Source of the DNA: JAEUPI01 sp963814435
GTDB taxonomy: Bacteria; Pseudomonadota; Gammaproteobacteria; Burkholderiales; Burkholderiaceae_C
Length of the DNA: 64,000 nucleotides
Assembly: GCA_963814435.1 (NCBI GenBank)
Contig: CAWFCV010000034.1
Location: forward strand, 124,001-188,000
Direction: 5' to 3'
Shown here in pieces: positions 40,701-50,690 of the stretch; within the stretch, counting starts at the first letter, position 1; every line of letters starts with the position of its first letter. The notes under the pieces were generated by a model. It made no database searches, had not been told where the DNA came from, and worked only from the letters and a program-made list of their open reading frames with translations. The position numbers and the translations under genes are program-made.

Positions 40701-43549
40701 CAGGCAGATGGTGCAGGCGCATGCCTGGTGGCGCCTGAAAGGGCTGGCGGTCGACCTGGTGATCTGGAACGAGGAGCGCGATGTCTACCGCCAGCGGCTG
40801 CAGGAGCAGATCCTCGGGCTCATCGCCTCGGGCATCGAAGCACACGTGGTCGACCGTCCGGGCGGCATCTTCGTGCGTCAGGTCGAGCAGATCGCCGGCG
40901 AAGACCGCATCCTGCTGCAGGCCGTGGCGCGCGCCATCATCACCGACCGTCATGGATCGCTGGCGGAGCAGGTGATGCGCAAGGCGGTCGCCGAGCGGCG
41001 GGTCGCGCCGTTCGAGCCCAGGCGCGGCGCCGAACCCGTGCGCCCGGTCCAGCGCCACGCGGCGGTGCGCGACCTGGGTTTCTACAACGGCTGCGGCGGC
41101 TTCACGCCCGACGGGCGCGAGTACGTGATCGCGCCGCCCGCAGGTCGCCGTCCCCCCGCACCGTGGGTCAATGTGCTGGCCAACCCGCGTTTCGGCACGG
41201 TGGTCTCCGAAGGCGGCAGTGCGTACACCTGGTGCGAGAACGCGCACGAGCTGCGCCTCACGCCGTGGCACAACGACCCGGTGACCGACGTCGGCGGCGA
41301 GACCATCTACCTGCGCGACGAGGAGTCCGGCGAGGTCTGGCATCCGACCTCGCTGCCGGACCCCGGCGACGAGCGCGACGACAGCGACGCGCTGCCCTAC
41401 CTGACGCGCCATGGTTTCGGCTACAGCGTGTTCGAGCACGACGCGGCCGGCATCCACAGCGAGCTGACGGTGTTCGTGGCGATCGACGCCGCGGTGAAGT
41501 TCTCGGCGCTGGTGCTGCGCAACGACAGCGGCCGCACGCGCAGCCTGTCGGCCACCGGCTATGTCGAATGGGTGCTGGGCGACCTGCGGGCCAAGAGCGG
41601 GCCGCACATCAACACCGACGTCGCCGCCGACAGCGGTGCCCTGTATGCGCGCAACCCCTACAGCAACGACTTCGGCGATTGGGTCGCGTTCTTCGACGTC
41701 GATGCCAACGACCGCGCGTTCGCCACCATCACCGGCGACCGCACCGAGTTCATCGGCCGCAACGGGTCGCTGCGGCGCCCGGCCGCGCTGCGGCGGATGC
41801 GCCTGTCGGGCCGCATCGGTGCCGGCCGGGACCCGTGCGCCGCGATCCAGGTGCCGTTCGAGCTGGCGCCCGGGCAGACGCGCGAGATCGTCTTTCGCCT
41901 CGGCATGGGCCGCAGCGCCGACGAAGCCGGCCAGCTGGTGCAGCGGTTTCGCGGTGGCGTCGCCAAATCCGAGGCACTCGACGCCGTGCACAGCCACTGG
42001 GCACAGACGCTGGGGGCGGTGCAGGTGGACACACCCGACACCGCGCTGAACGTGCTGGCCAACGGCTGGCTGGTGTACCAGACGCTCGCCTGCCGCATGT
42101 GGGCGCGCAGCGGCTACTACCAGTCGGGCGGCGCGTTTGGTTTTCGCGACCAGTTGCAGGACGCGATGGCGCTGGTGCACACGCGCCCGCACCTACTGCG
42201 CGAGCACCTGCTGCTCAGCGCGAGCCGGCAGTTCGTGGAGGGCGACGTGCAGCACTGGTGGCACCCGCCTTCGGGCCGCGGCGTGCGCACGCGCATGTCC
42301 GACGACTACCTGTGGCTGCCGCTGGCGCTGTGCCGCTATGTGCAGGCCACCCACGACACCGGCGTGCTGACCGAGGGTGTGCCCTTCCTCGAAGGGCGGC
42401 CGGTGCCGGTGGCCGACGACTCCTACTTCGACCTGCCGCAGCGTTCGATCCACTCGGCGAGCCTGTACCAGCACGCGGTGCGCGCCGTGCTGCACGGCAT
42501 GCGCTTCGGCGCGCATGGCCTGCCGTTGATGGGCACCGGCGACTGGAACGACGGCATGAACGAGGTGGGCCACCAGGGCCGCGGCGAAAGCGTCTGGCTG
42601 GGCTTCTTCTTTTGCGACGTGCTGCGCCAGTTCGCCGAGCTGGCGCGCCGGCACGGCGACGACGCGTTCGCGCGGCAATGCGACAGCGAACGCCAGCAGC
42701 TCGGCGTGCAGCTCGAGGCCAATGCGTGGGATGGCGACTGGTATCGCCGCGCCTACTTCGACGATGGCACGCGCGCTCGGATCGAAGGACAGCGTCGAAT
42801 GCCAGATCGATTCGATCGCACAGAGCTGGGCGGTGCTGTCCGGCGTCGGCGACGCCGAACGCGTGCGGCAGGCCATGGCCTCGATGGCCGCCCGGCTGGT
42901 GCGCCCCGCCGCCGGCCTGGTGCAACTGCTCGACCCGCCGTTCGACCGCCGCGGCCCGAACCCGGGCTACATCGCGGGCTACGTGCCCGGCGTGCGCGAG
43001 AACGGCGGCCAGTACACGCACGCGGCCGTGTGGGCGACGATGGCCTTCGCCGCCTTGGGCGATGCGCCGCGCGCCTGGGCGCTGATGGACATCATCAACC
43101 CGCTGCATCACGGCCGCACCGCGGCCGAGGTGGCCGCCTACAAGGTCGAGCCCTACGTGGTCGCGGCCGACGTCTACAGCGAGGCGCCGCACACCGGCCG
43201 CGGCGGCTGGACCTGGTATACCGGCTCGGCCGGGTGGATGTACCGGCTGATCATCGAGTCGCTGCTCGGCCTTCAGCTCGAGGTCACCCAGCACGGCGCC
43301 CTGCTGCGCGTGCACCCGTGCATTCCAGCCGCCTGGCCGGGTTTTGCAGTCGGCTATCGATTCCGCGGCGCGCTGTACCAGTTGCAGGTGGAGCGCTCCG
43401 ACGTGGCCGACCTCAGCCTCGATGGTGTGCCCTGCGCGGGCGACGCCGTGCCGCTGCTCGCCGGCAGCGGCACGCACCAGGTGCGCATCCGGTTCGCGCG
43501 GCCGCCGGCGCACGCCGACGCCACGCCTGCGCAGACAACGGTCACGTGA
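34735..43549 (+). CDS. ndvB: Cyclic beta-1,2-glucan synthase, NdvB/ChvB-like (frameshifted N-terminal third and one shift near the C-terminus)
   Basis: This giant inner-membrane enzyme makes cyclic beta-1,2-glucan from UDP-glucose. The reconstructed length of about 2,930 codons fits the family. From 36175 the frame is clean: GT84 domain (VRYVITLDTDTQLPRDSAWQ, GEGSFIGKGIYDVDAF, RRRRWIRGDWQIIGW), transmembrane helices near 37350-37900, a glucoamylase-like domain (HRTSPTNIGLALLSNLAAYD), and GH94-type repeats (about 39600-43500). Near 42770 one inserted base shifts the frame: DGTRARIEG should read DGT-LGSKDSVECQ. Between about 34900 and 36170 some ten shifts occur, yet family text persists (RAELFSADQMAQHG, SNEKVLVEVCTLLMRSAEKQ, ADRMLDVAEKDPKGLILV). 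The start is uncertain; GGAGGATTC precedes CTGAAGGCG at 34735, with no ATG. Confidence 0.87.
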
Positions 43550-43591
43550 CGGGTTAATCTCGCCGCTCGTTCCCCGACGCCCAGCACCACC

Positions 43592-44572
43592 ATGATCTAT
43601 CGCCGTCTCGGCCGAACCGGCCTGAAGCTGAGCGCGCTGTCGCTCGGCTCCTGGGTGACCTATCACAACCAGGTCGACCAGCGATCGGCGATCGAGATGA
43701 TGGCCGCCGCCTACGACGCCGGCGTGAACTTCTTCGACAACGCCGAGGCCTACGCCGGCGGCCGCAGCGAAGAGCTGATGGGCCAGGCCTTGCGCACGCT
43801 GGGCTGGCCGCGGCTGAACTACGTGGTCTCGACCAAGTTCTTCTGGGGCCTGGACCGGCGCGGCGACGCCGTCAACCGCAAGGACACGCTCAACCGCAAG
43901 TACCTGATGCAGGCGATCGACGGTTCGCTGCAGCGCTTCGGCCTCGACCACATCGACCTGATCTACTGCCACCGCCCCGACCCGCACACGCCGATCGAGG
44001 AAACCGCGCGCGCGATGAGCGACATCATCAGCCAGGGCAAGGCGCTGTACTGGGGCACCAGCGAATGGAGCGCGGCCGACGTCCGCGCCGCCTGGGACGT
44101 TGCCGACCGGCACGGCTGGCACCGGCCGGTGGTGGAGCAGCCGCAGTACCACCTGTTCCACCGCAAGCGCGTCGAGCAGGAGTACGCCAACCTGGTCGAC
44201 GACATCGGCTTGGGCCTGACCACCTGGAGCCCGCTGGCCTCGGGCATGCTCACCGGCAAGTACCACCGCGGCGTGCCCGAGGGCAGCCGCGGTGCGATGG
44301 AGAACATGGCCTTCCTGCGCGACGGCCTTACCGATCAGGCGAAGAACGCCGCCGTCGAGCAGCTGAAACCGATCGCGGCCGAGCTCGGCGGCAGTGTGGC
44401 GCAACTCGCGCTCGCGTGGGTGGCGAGCCATGCGCGCGTCAGCTCGGTGATCACCGGCGCGTCGAAGCTGGAGCAGCTGCAATCGAACCTGGGCGCACTG
44501 CCGGTGATCGACAAGCTCACGCCCGGGGTGCTGGAGCGCATCGACGAGATCACCCGCCCGCTGGCCGACTGA
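43592..44572 (+). CDS. Aldo/keto reductase, KCNAB/YghZ-like
   Basis: This is a 326-residue TIM-barrel NADPH-dependent reductase. The tetrad is present: Asp and Tyr in VNFFDNAEAYAGGRSEELMG, Lys in VVSTKFFWG and His in IYCHRPDPHTPIEET. The layout and the WSPLASGMLTGKYHRGVPEG segment match the voltage-gated potassium channel beta-subunit-like group, which reduces aldehydes such as methylglyoxal. It begins 42 bp after the glucan synthase stop and is followed 29 bp later by a crotonase gene. Confidence 0.92.
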   Translation: MIYRRLGRTGLKLSALSLGSWVTYHNQVDQRSAIEMMAAAYDAGVNFFDNAEAYAGGRSEELMGQALRTLGWPRLNYVVSTKFFWGLDRRGDAVNRKDTLNRKYLMQAIDGSLQRFGLDHIDLIYCHRPDPHTPIEETARAMSDIISQGKALYWGTSEWSAADVRAAWDVADRHGWHRPVVEQPQYHLFHRKRVEQEYANLVDDIGLGLTTWSPLASGMLTGKYHRGVPEGSRGAMENMAFLRDGLTDQAKNAAVEQLKPIAAELGGSVAQLALAWVASHARVSSVITGASKLEQLQSNLGALPVIDKLTPGVLERIDEITRPLAD

Positions 44573-44601
44573 GCGTGACCTGCAACTGAACCGGAGTCGA
44601 C

Positions 44602-45423
44602 ATGGCTGACACCGAAATTCTGACCGGCGTGCGCGACCGGGTCGCGACGATCACGCTGAATCGCCCTGACAAGCTGAACGCCTGGACGCGCACGATGGAC
44701 GCCGAGGTGCGCGCGGCGGTGCAGGCCGCCGACGCCGACGACGCGGTGCGGGCGATCGTGATCACCGGCGCCGGGCGCGGCTTCTGCGCCGGTGCCGACA
44801 TGAACCTGCTGAGCAACGTGGCCGCCGACCGCGCATTGGCCGAGCGCGCGCGCCATCAGGCCGCCGCCGCGCCCGGCGACAGCCTGGCGGCGAACTACCT
44901 GGCGTCGTTCGGCTACCTGATGCGCGTGGCCAAGCCGGTGATCGCCGCCATCAACGGCCCGGTGGCCGGCATCGGCCTGTGCTTCGCGCTGTATTGCGAC
45001 CTGCGGCTGATGGCCGACGGCGCGAAGCTGACCACCGCGTTCGCGCGCCGCGGCCTGATCGCCGAGCACGGCATCTCGTGGCTGCTGCCGCGGCTGGTCG
45101 GGCCGATGCATGCGATGGATCTGCTGCTGTCGGCGCGCACCGTGACGGCCGCCGAGGCGGCGCAGATGGGCCTGGCCAAGCTGCTGCCGATGGAGGGCTT
45201 CGCCGACGCGACGCACGCGATGGCGGTCGAACTCGCGCAACTGTCGTCGCCGCGCTCGATGCGGGTGATGAAGCGCCAGGTCTACGACGCGCTGTTCCAG
45301 TCGCTGGCGCAGGCCGCGGAGGTGGCGGACTTCGAGATGTTCAAGTCGTTCGGCTCGGAGGATTTTCGCGAGGGCGTGGCCCACTTCGTCGAGAAGCGGC
45401 CGCCGGCGTTCAGCGGCCGTTGA
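44602..45423 (+). CDS. Enoyl-CoA hydratase-related protein
   Basis: This is a 273-residue crotonase-fold enzyme. Canonical segments are ITLNRPDKLNAWTRTMD, GRGFCAGADMNLLSNV, and AAINGPVAGIGLCFALYCDL (oxyanion hole). Both glutamates of classical hydratases are not obvious: the second region reads RRGLIAEHGISWLLPRLVG, with a glutamate in AEHG. The C-terminus EDFREGVAHFVEKRPPAFSG is typical. It likely acts on an acyl-CoA in the cytosol and may be co-transcribed with the aldo/keto reductase. Confidence 0.9.
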   Translation: MADTEILTGVRDRVATITLNRPDKLNAWTRTMDAEVRAAVQAADADDAVRAIVITGAGRGFCAGADMNLLSNVAADRALAERARHQAAAAPGDSLAANYLASFGYLMRVAKPVIAAINGPVAGIGLCFALYCDLRLMADGAKLTTAFARRGLIAEHGISWLLPRLVGPMHAMDLLLSARTVTAAEAAQMGLAKLLPMEGFADATHAMAVELAQLSSPRSMRVMKRQVYDALFQSLAQAAEVADFEMFKSFGSEDFREGVAHFVEKRPPAFSGR

Positions 45424-45453
45424 CGCGCAGGCGCTTGGCTAGCGCGAGCGGCG

Positions 45454-46947
45454 TCAGCGCCCGGCCGGCCGCTCGATCGCGATGCCGGCTTCCTGCAGCT
45501 TGCGGATCGCGAAGCCGTGCTCCTGCTCGGCTGCGCGCTGCAGCCAGAAGATCCCGGCGGCCTTGGCGGTGGCCGCGTCGAGGCTCGGCCAACGCTGGCT
45601 CATCAACAACCAGCCGAGGTCGTGCTGCGAGTTCGCGCTGCCGCCGCGGGCGGCGAAGGCGTGCCACGCGAGTGCCAGCGAGGGGTCCTTCGGCAGGCCG
45701 GGCAGACTGCCGTCCCAATGGCTCGAGCCCAGGCAGTTGCCGCCGGCGGGCGACCCCAGGGCGGCGGCATAGCGGCACAGCTCGGCCAGCGCCGCCAGGT
45801 TGCGCCCCGGCAGTCCGAGCGCACCCTGGATGTGGGCCTGGATCAGCCGCTGGATCGCATGCTCGTTGCCCATCGCCGCCGCGAGTCGATAGTCGGGCAA
45901 TGCGGCCCGGCCATCGCCCAGTTCCTCGTGCGAACGCGCGCGCCAGTAGTAGCTCGCTGCCACGTGCGAATGCTCGCGGATCGCGCGTTCGAGCACCGGC
46001 AAGGCATCGCGCCAGTTGCTCAGCCTGGTGTAGTACATCGCGAAGTCTTCCAGGCGCTGGTAGGTGGCGCGTTCGGCGATCACCTTCTCCCAGTACAGCT
46101 TCTCGGCCCCCGGTGTCGGGGTGACCCAGGGCCTCGCGACACTGTGGTCCTCGATGTAGGTGATGCGGTCCGGCTCGACGCCGGCGCGCCTTGCGCGCAG
46201 CACGACCGCGGCCACCGCCTTGTCGGAACTGCCCCACTCGGGCCGCGCATAACGCGCCGTCACCTCGTACGCGTCGGCATGGCGCGGCATCATCACCATC
46301 GCCCGTTCCAGCGTCGCCTGGGCCTCGACCTTCTCCTTCAGCAGGAACTGGTTGTCGGCCAGCATCGTCAACGCCTGCACGGGCTTGGCGTCGAGCGCCA
46401 GCGCCTGTTGCAGCAGGCGGTTGGAGCGTTGCAGCCGATCCTTCATCAGCGCGAACTGCGAGGCGGTGATCTTGTCGGCCGTCTGCTCGGTGCGCGCCAT
46501 CCAGGCGCCGCGTTGCCACAGCCTGCCGCACAGGCGAAAGGCGACGTAGGAACGCGGCATCGACTTCAGCCACTGGTCGCAGCGCTCGGCGCCGGCCGTG
46601 CCCGCATCGACGATCAGCAGTGGCAGGCGCTCGGACTCGTCGCGCGCCGATCCGCCCTGCGTGTATTGCGCGTGGGCGGCAGTCAGTGCGCGGTCGATCG
46701 TGGCGAAGTCGCCGGCGAAGAACGCGCGTGCGAGGTCGACCCGCGTCTGGGCAAGCGGTGCCGGCATGGGCGCTGCATCCTGCAGGCCACGTGGCGGCAG
46801 CAGCGTCGGGGTCGGCAGCCCCAAGGTCTCGGCGGCGAAGTCACGCGATGGCGCGCCCGCGGCGTCGGTGCGGCCACAGCCTGCGCTGGCGACCGCCATC
46901 GCCAGGCCCAGCGTGCGCGCGATGAGGCATGCCCACTCCGACTTCAT
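45454..46947 (-). CDS. Tetratricopeptide-like repeat lipoprotein, possibly DUF4034-containing
   Basis: This is a 497-residue protein with a leader and lipobox ASAGC near residue 23. The N-terminal half contains helical repeats: LARAFFAGDFATIDRALTAA, SYVAFRLCGRLWQRGAW and DAKPVQALTMLADNQFLLKE, a pattern like DUF4034. The C-terminal part has Sel1/TPR-like text with small residues and Cys (CRYAAALGSPAGGNCLGSSH, SQHDLGWLLMSQRWPSLD). It is probably a periplasmic scaffold. Start ATG 46947 is chosen because the leader fits there. Function is unknown. It is convergent with the crotonase gene. Confidence 0.7.
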   Translation of the reverse strand: MKSEWACLIARTLGLAMAVASAGCGRTDAAGAPSRDFAAETLGLPTPTLLPPRGLQDAAPMPAPLAQTRVDLARAFFAGDFATIDRALTAAHAQYTQGGSARDESERLPLLIVDAGTAGAERCDQWLKSMPRSYVAFRLCGRLWQRGAWMARTEQTADKITASQFALMKDRLQRSNRLLQQALALDAKPVQALTMLADNQFLLKEKVEAQATLERAMVMMPRHADAYEVTARYARPEWGSSDKAVAAVVLRARRAGVEPDRITYIEDHSVARPWVTPTPGAEKLYWEKVIAERATYQRLEDFAMYYTRLSNWRDALPVLERAIREHSHVAASYYWRARSHEELGDGRAALPDYRLAAAMGNEHAIQRLIQAHIQGALGLPGRNLAALAELCRYAAALGSPAGGNCLGSSHWDGSLPGLPKDPSLALAWHAFAARGGSANSQHDLGWLLMSQRWPSLDAATAKAAGIFWLQRAAEQEHGFAIRKLQEAGIAIERPAGR

Positions 46948-47085
46948 CGATTTCTCCCTTTGCCGGCGCGCTCTTCGGTGGCGCGCTGGTGCACGGACTT
47001 TGCCTGTCCGGCACCGGACCGGCAATCGATGCGTCGCGCTTTGGGAACAGTCGCACGGCTGCAGTGGGCAGCAGCCGTGAAGTCG

Positions 47086-47970
47086 TCACGCGGGTCGCAT
47101 CGCCGTGCTGGCGCGCAGCCCGAGCAGCGCGCGTGCCTCGTCGGGGCTCGCGATGGGCCGGCCGGCGCGCTCGGCGCAGGCCGCCAGCGCCTCGATCAGC
47201 ACGCCGTTGCCCTTGGCACGTTCGCCGTCGGGCAGGTAGAACGTGTCCTCCAGCCCGGTGCGCAGCATGCCGCCGAGCTCGGCCGTCTTCTGGTGCACCG
47301 GCCAGATCTCGGCGCGGCCGATCAGCGTGGTCTGCCACACCGCGCCCTGCGGTGTGTAGCGCGGCAGCAGCGCCAGCAGCTCGGCATCGCAGGGCATGCC
47401 CGAGGCCACGCCCATCACGAAGTTGACTTCCGGCACGCCGGGTGTCATGCCGGCCTTCTGGTACATCGCCACCGAGCGCACGATGCCGACGTCGAAGCAT
47501 TCGAACTCCGGGTGCGTGTGCGTCTCGGCCATCACGTCGAGCATCTGCTGTACCTTGGCCACCGGGTTGTCGAACACCATCGGCGGCCAGGCCCACTGGC
47601 CGTTGTCCTTGATCTTCAGGTAGTTCAGGCTGCCGGCGTTGCAGGCGGCGATTTCGGGCTTCACGCGGCGGATGCAGGCGATCGGACCCGACACGTCCTT
47701 GCCGACCACGCCGGTGGTCAGGTTGATGATCACGCCGGGGCACGCGGCGCGGATCGCGTCGGTGACCGCCTGCGCGACATCGGGGTCCCAGCTCGGCAGA
47801 TGGCCCATGCCTTCGCGCTGGTCGCGCAGGTGCACGTGCATGATGCTGGCGCCGGCGTTGAACGCGTCGCGCGCCTCGCGCGCCATCTGCGCGGGCGTGA
47901 CGGGCACCGGGTGCTGCTTGGGGTCGGTGAGCACGCCGGTCAGCGCGCAGGTGAGGATGGCCTTGTTCAT
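47086..47970 (-). CDS. BKACE family 3-keto-acid cleavage enzyme
   Basis: This is a 294-residue beta-keto acid cleavage enzyme (formerly DUF849, Kce family). These zinc enzymes condense a beta-keto acid with acetyl-CoA, releasing acetoacetate and a new CoA ester. The zinc and substrate motifs are AILTCALTGVLTDP, GASIMHVHLRD (HxH) and the late glutamate in GLEDTFYLPDGERAKGNG. It lies 6 bp after the biotin-carboxylase stop as last gene of the catabolic cluster. Its substrate is presumably the beta-keto acid formed by that pathway. Confidence 0.92.
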   Translation of the reverse strand: MNKAILTCALTGVLTDPKQHPVPVTPAQMAREARDAFNAGASIMHVHLRDQREGMGHLPSWDPDVAQAVTDAIRAACPGVIINLTTGVVGKDVSGPIACIRRVKPEIAACNAGSLNYLKIKDNGQWAWPPMVFDNPVAKVQQMLDVMAETHTHPEFECFDVGIVRSVAMYQKAGMTPGVPEVNFVMGVASGMPCDAELLALLPRYTPQGAVWQTTLIGRAEIWPVHQKTAELGGMLRTGLEDTFYLPDGERAKGNGVLIEALAACAERAGRPIASPDEARALLGLRASTAMRPA

Positions 47971-47976
47971 CGCATG

Positions 47977-49962
47977 TCACTCCGGGATTTCGAGCTCGAC
48001 CAGCACCGCGCCGCTTTCGACGGGCGCCTTCGGGCTGGCCAACACGGCACGCACCGTGCCGGCGGCGCCGGCGGTGAGCCACATCTCCATCTTCATTGCT
48101 TCCACCGACACCAGCTGCTGGCCCGCGGCCACCGCATCACCCGCGCGCACCAGCACCTGCGCCACCACGCCGGCCACCGGCGCGCGTGCGCGGCGCGGGT
48201 CCATCGCGCTATCGCGCTGCGGCCAGGGCGAGGCTTCGGTGAACGTGAAGTTCGAGCCGTCGAGCGCCAGGTGCAGCGACACGCCGTCGTCGGCGACGAT
48301 CGCGCGCTGCCGGGCACCGTCGAGCTCGATCGTCAGGACGCGCTCGTCGCGCGACGCGATGCGCACGGCGTGCGTGGCGTCGCCGTGCGTCACCTGCACG
48401 CCCGACGCGTCGGCGCGCACGCGCAGCGCGCGCGTCTGGCCGTCGCAGGTGAGCGTCATCGCGTAGGTGGCCAGGCTGGCCGGCCGCCAGCCGGTGCCTT
48501 CGCGGGTGGCGCGTGCCGCGGCGGCGATCAACCAGGCGTTGTCGCCGGCCAGCGGGCGCAGCATCAGCGTGTGGCTCGACGTGGCCCATTCGTCGAGCAA
48601 CGTGGTCGTCATGCGAGCGTCGGTGAACTCGTCGCAACGCAGCAGGTCGGCCAGGAAGCGCGCGTTGTTGCGCACCCCCAGCAACGGCGACGCGGCCAGC
48701 GCGGCCACCAGCTGGCGCACCGCGTCGGCGCGGTCGCGGCCGTGCGCGATCAGCTTGGCCACCATCGCGTCGTAGTAGGGGCCGACGATGCCGCCTTCGG
48801 CGATGCCGTCGTCCACGCGCACGCCGAATGGGCGTGCGCCTTGCCCGAGGGTCGGCACACCGGCGACGCGCGCGGCGTCGGGCCGCCAATGTGCGATGCG
48901 CCCGGTCTGCGGCGTGTAGCCGTCGTACGGGTCTTCGGTGTACAGTCGCGCCTCGATCGCATGGCCATCGAAGCGGATCTGATCCTGCGTGCATGGCAAC
49001 GGCTCGCCGGCCGCCACACGCAGCTGCCATTCCACCAGGTCGAGGCCGGTGACGCACTCGGTCACCGGGTGCTCCACCTGCAGCCGCGTATTCATCTCGA
49101 GAAACCAGTGCTTCAGGTCCTGGTCGACGATGAACTCCACCGTGCCGGCGCCGACATAACCCACCGCGCGCGCCGCGGCCACCGCGTCGCGGCCCATCGC
49201 GTCGCGCATCGCCGCACTCACCACCGGCGACGGCGCCTCCTCGATCACCTTCTGCCGCCGGCGCTGCGCGGTGCAGTCGCGCTCGCCCAGGTGAATGGCG
49301 TTGCCGTGCGTGTCGGCGAAGACCTGGATCTCGATGTGGCGGCCGCGCTCGATCAAGCGCTCGAGCATCAGCGTGCCGCCGCCGAACGCACTCTCGGCCT
49401 CGCGGCGCGCGCCGGCCAGTGCAGACGCGATGTCTTCTTCGCGCTGCATCAGGCGCATGCCGCGCCCGCCGCCGCCGGCCACGGCTTTGACCAGCAGCGG
49501 AAAGCCGAGCGTGCGGGCCTGGTGCGCCAGGTGGGCATCATTCTGGTCGTCGCCGAGGTAGCCGGGCGCGCAGGGCACGTTGGCTTCGAGCATGCGGCGC
49601 TTGGCCAGCGCCTTGTCGCCCATCGCGCGGATCGCCGCGGGCGGCGGGCCGATGAAGACCAGCCCGGCATCGAGACAGGCCTGCGCGAAGTCGGCGCGCT
49701 CGGAAAGAAAGCCGTAACCGGGGTGCACCGCGTCAGCGCCGGTCTGCTTCGCCGCCGCGAGCAGCGCATCGACCGACAGGTAGGAGTGCGCGGCCTGGGG
49801 CGGGCCGATGCGCACCGCCTCGTCGGCCAGGCTGACGTGCGGCGACAACGCGTCGGCGTCGCTGTACACGGCCACCGTGCGGTAACCCATGCGCCGGGCG
49901 GTTCGCACGACGCGGCAGGCGATCTCCCCGCGGTTGGCGATCAGGATCTTGTGAAACGTCAT
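47977..49962 (-). CDS. Acyl-CoA carboxylase biotin-containing alpha subunit (methylcrotonyl/geranyl-CoA type)
   Basis: This is a 661-residue biotin carboxylase plus biotin carrier protein. The N-terminal domain starts KILIANRGEIACRVVRTARR; the ATP-grasp loop is KAVAGGGGRGMRLM; catalytic segments are HIEIQVFADTHGNAIHLGER and FLEMNTRLQVEHPVTE. The biotin lysine is in VEAMKMEM near residue 622. Length equals that of methylcrotonyl-CoA or geranyl-CoA carboxylase alpha subunits (LiuD or AtuF). The partner beta subunit is encoded at 53518. ATG 49962 overlaps the upstream crotonase stop. Confidence 0.9.
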   Translation of the reverse strand: MTFHKILIANRGEIACRVVRTARRMGYRTVAVYSDADALSPHVSLADEAVRIGPPQAAHSYLSVDALLAAAKQTGADAVHPGYGFLSERADFAQACLDAGLVFIGPPPAAIRAMGDKALAKRRMLEANVPCAPGYLGDDQNDAHLAHQARTLGFPLLVKAVAGGGGRGMRLMQREEDIASALAGARREAESAFGGGTLMLERLIERGRHIEIQVFADTHGNAIHLGERDCTAQRRRQKVIEEAPSPVVSAAMRDAMGRDAVAAARAVGYVGAGTVEFIVDQDLKHWFLEMNTRLQVEHPVTECVTGLDLVEWQLRVAAGEPLPCTQDQIRFDGHAIEARLYTEDPYDGYTPQTGRIAHWRPDAARVAGVPTLGQGARPFGVRVDDGIAEGGIVGPYYDAMVAKLIAHGRDRADAVRQLVAALAASPLLGVRNNARFLADLLRCDEFTDARMTTTLLDEWATSSHTLMLRPLAGDNAWLIAAAARATREGTGWRPASLATYAMTLTCDGQTRALRVRADASGVQVTHGDATHAVRIASRDERVLTIELDGARQRAIVADDGVSLHLALDGSNFTFTEASPWPQRDSAMDPRRARAPVAGVVAQVLVRAGDAVAAGQQLVSVEAMKMEMWLTAGAAGTVRAVLASPKAPVESGAVLVELEIPE

Positions 49963-50660
49963 TGGAAGCGCGCCGTCCAGTCGGCGATGTCGGCGTCGAT
50001 CGCGTGGTGCAAGGCAGTGAGCGTGGCTTCGCGCAGCCGCTGCTTGGTGGCGGCAAAGGCCTTGGGGTCGAGCTTGCCGAGCCGCTCCAGTTGAACCCGC
50101 GCCGACTCGGCCAGGCCCGACACCGGCGTCAGCTCGTCCAGGAAGCCCGCGGCCACGGCCTGCAGCGGCGAATAGGGCAGCGCCGTCACCGCAGCCAACT
50201 GCAGCTGCGCCGGGCTCAGGCGTTGCCGCATCACCTCGATCGCGAAACGCGGCAGCGTCATGCCGATCTGCACCTCGTTGGCTTGCAGACGCGGGCCGTG
50301 GTCGACGCCGATGCGCACATCGGCGCACAGCAGGATGAACGCGCCCATCGCGATGGCGTGCCCGGTGCACACCGCCAGCACCGGCCGCGGGAAGCCGAGC
50401 AGCCGCTCGGTGAGCCGTGCGCCTTCGGTCAGCATCAGCAGGGTTTCGGTGGGGTCGCGCTTGAACACCGCGAGGTCGAAACCGCCGCTGAACATGCCGG
50501 CGCGCCCCGTGAGCACGACCGTCGAGTCGTCCTGCTGCGCCTGCTGCAGCGCGCGATGCAGCGACTGCAGCATGCGCACGCTCATCACGTTGGCCTTGCC
50601 GTCGTCCATCGTGATGGTGGTGACGCCATCGTGTCGTTGCACCTTCAGCGGCTCATCCAT
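49959..50660 (-). CDS. Crotonase family protein (short)
   Basis: This is a 233-residue crotonase-fold protein beginning VTTITMDDGKANVMSVRMLQ. It has GMFSGGFDLAVFKRD and CTGHAIAMGAFILLCADVRI, consistent with an oxyanion hole but lacking the classic CAGAD motif. Crotonases with the DDGKANV start are common in branched or atypical acyl-CoA pathways. The C-terminus is short. Its stop overlaps the biotin subunit start (ATGA). It may be the hydratase acting on the carboxylated glutaconyl-type intermediate, or a structural relative. Confidence 0.85.
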   Translation of the reverse strand: MDEPLKVQRHDGVTTITMDDGKANVMSVRMLQSLHRALQQAQQDDSTVVLTGRAGMFSGGFDLAVFKRDPTETLLMLTEGARLTERLLGFPRPVLAVCTGHAIAMGAFILLCADVRIGVDHGPRLQANEVQIGMTLPRFAIEVMRQRLSPAQLQLAAVTALPYSPLQAVAAGFLDELTPVSGLAESARVQLERLGKLDPKAFAATKQRLREATLTALHHAIDADIADWTARFQ

Positions 50661-50690
50661 GGCGGTTTCTCCAATGGCAGATGTCTGTGT

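Noticed and set aside
42771..43557. Continuation of the main glucan synthase frame to 43557
   Set aside because: After about 42770 that frame turns into Arg-rich text; the homologous C-terminus is in the next frame and ends at 43549.
45517..50094. A 1,525-codon plus-strand open frame opposite the repeat lipoprotein, BKACE and carboxylase genes
   Set aside because: Low-complexity Arg/His/Gln-rich text with no family motifs, directly antisense to well supported genes.
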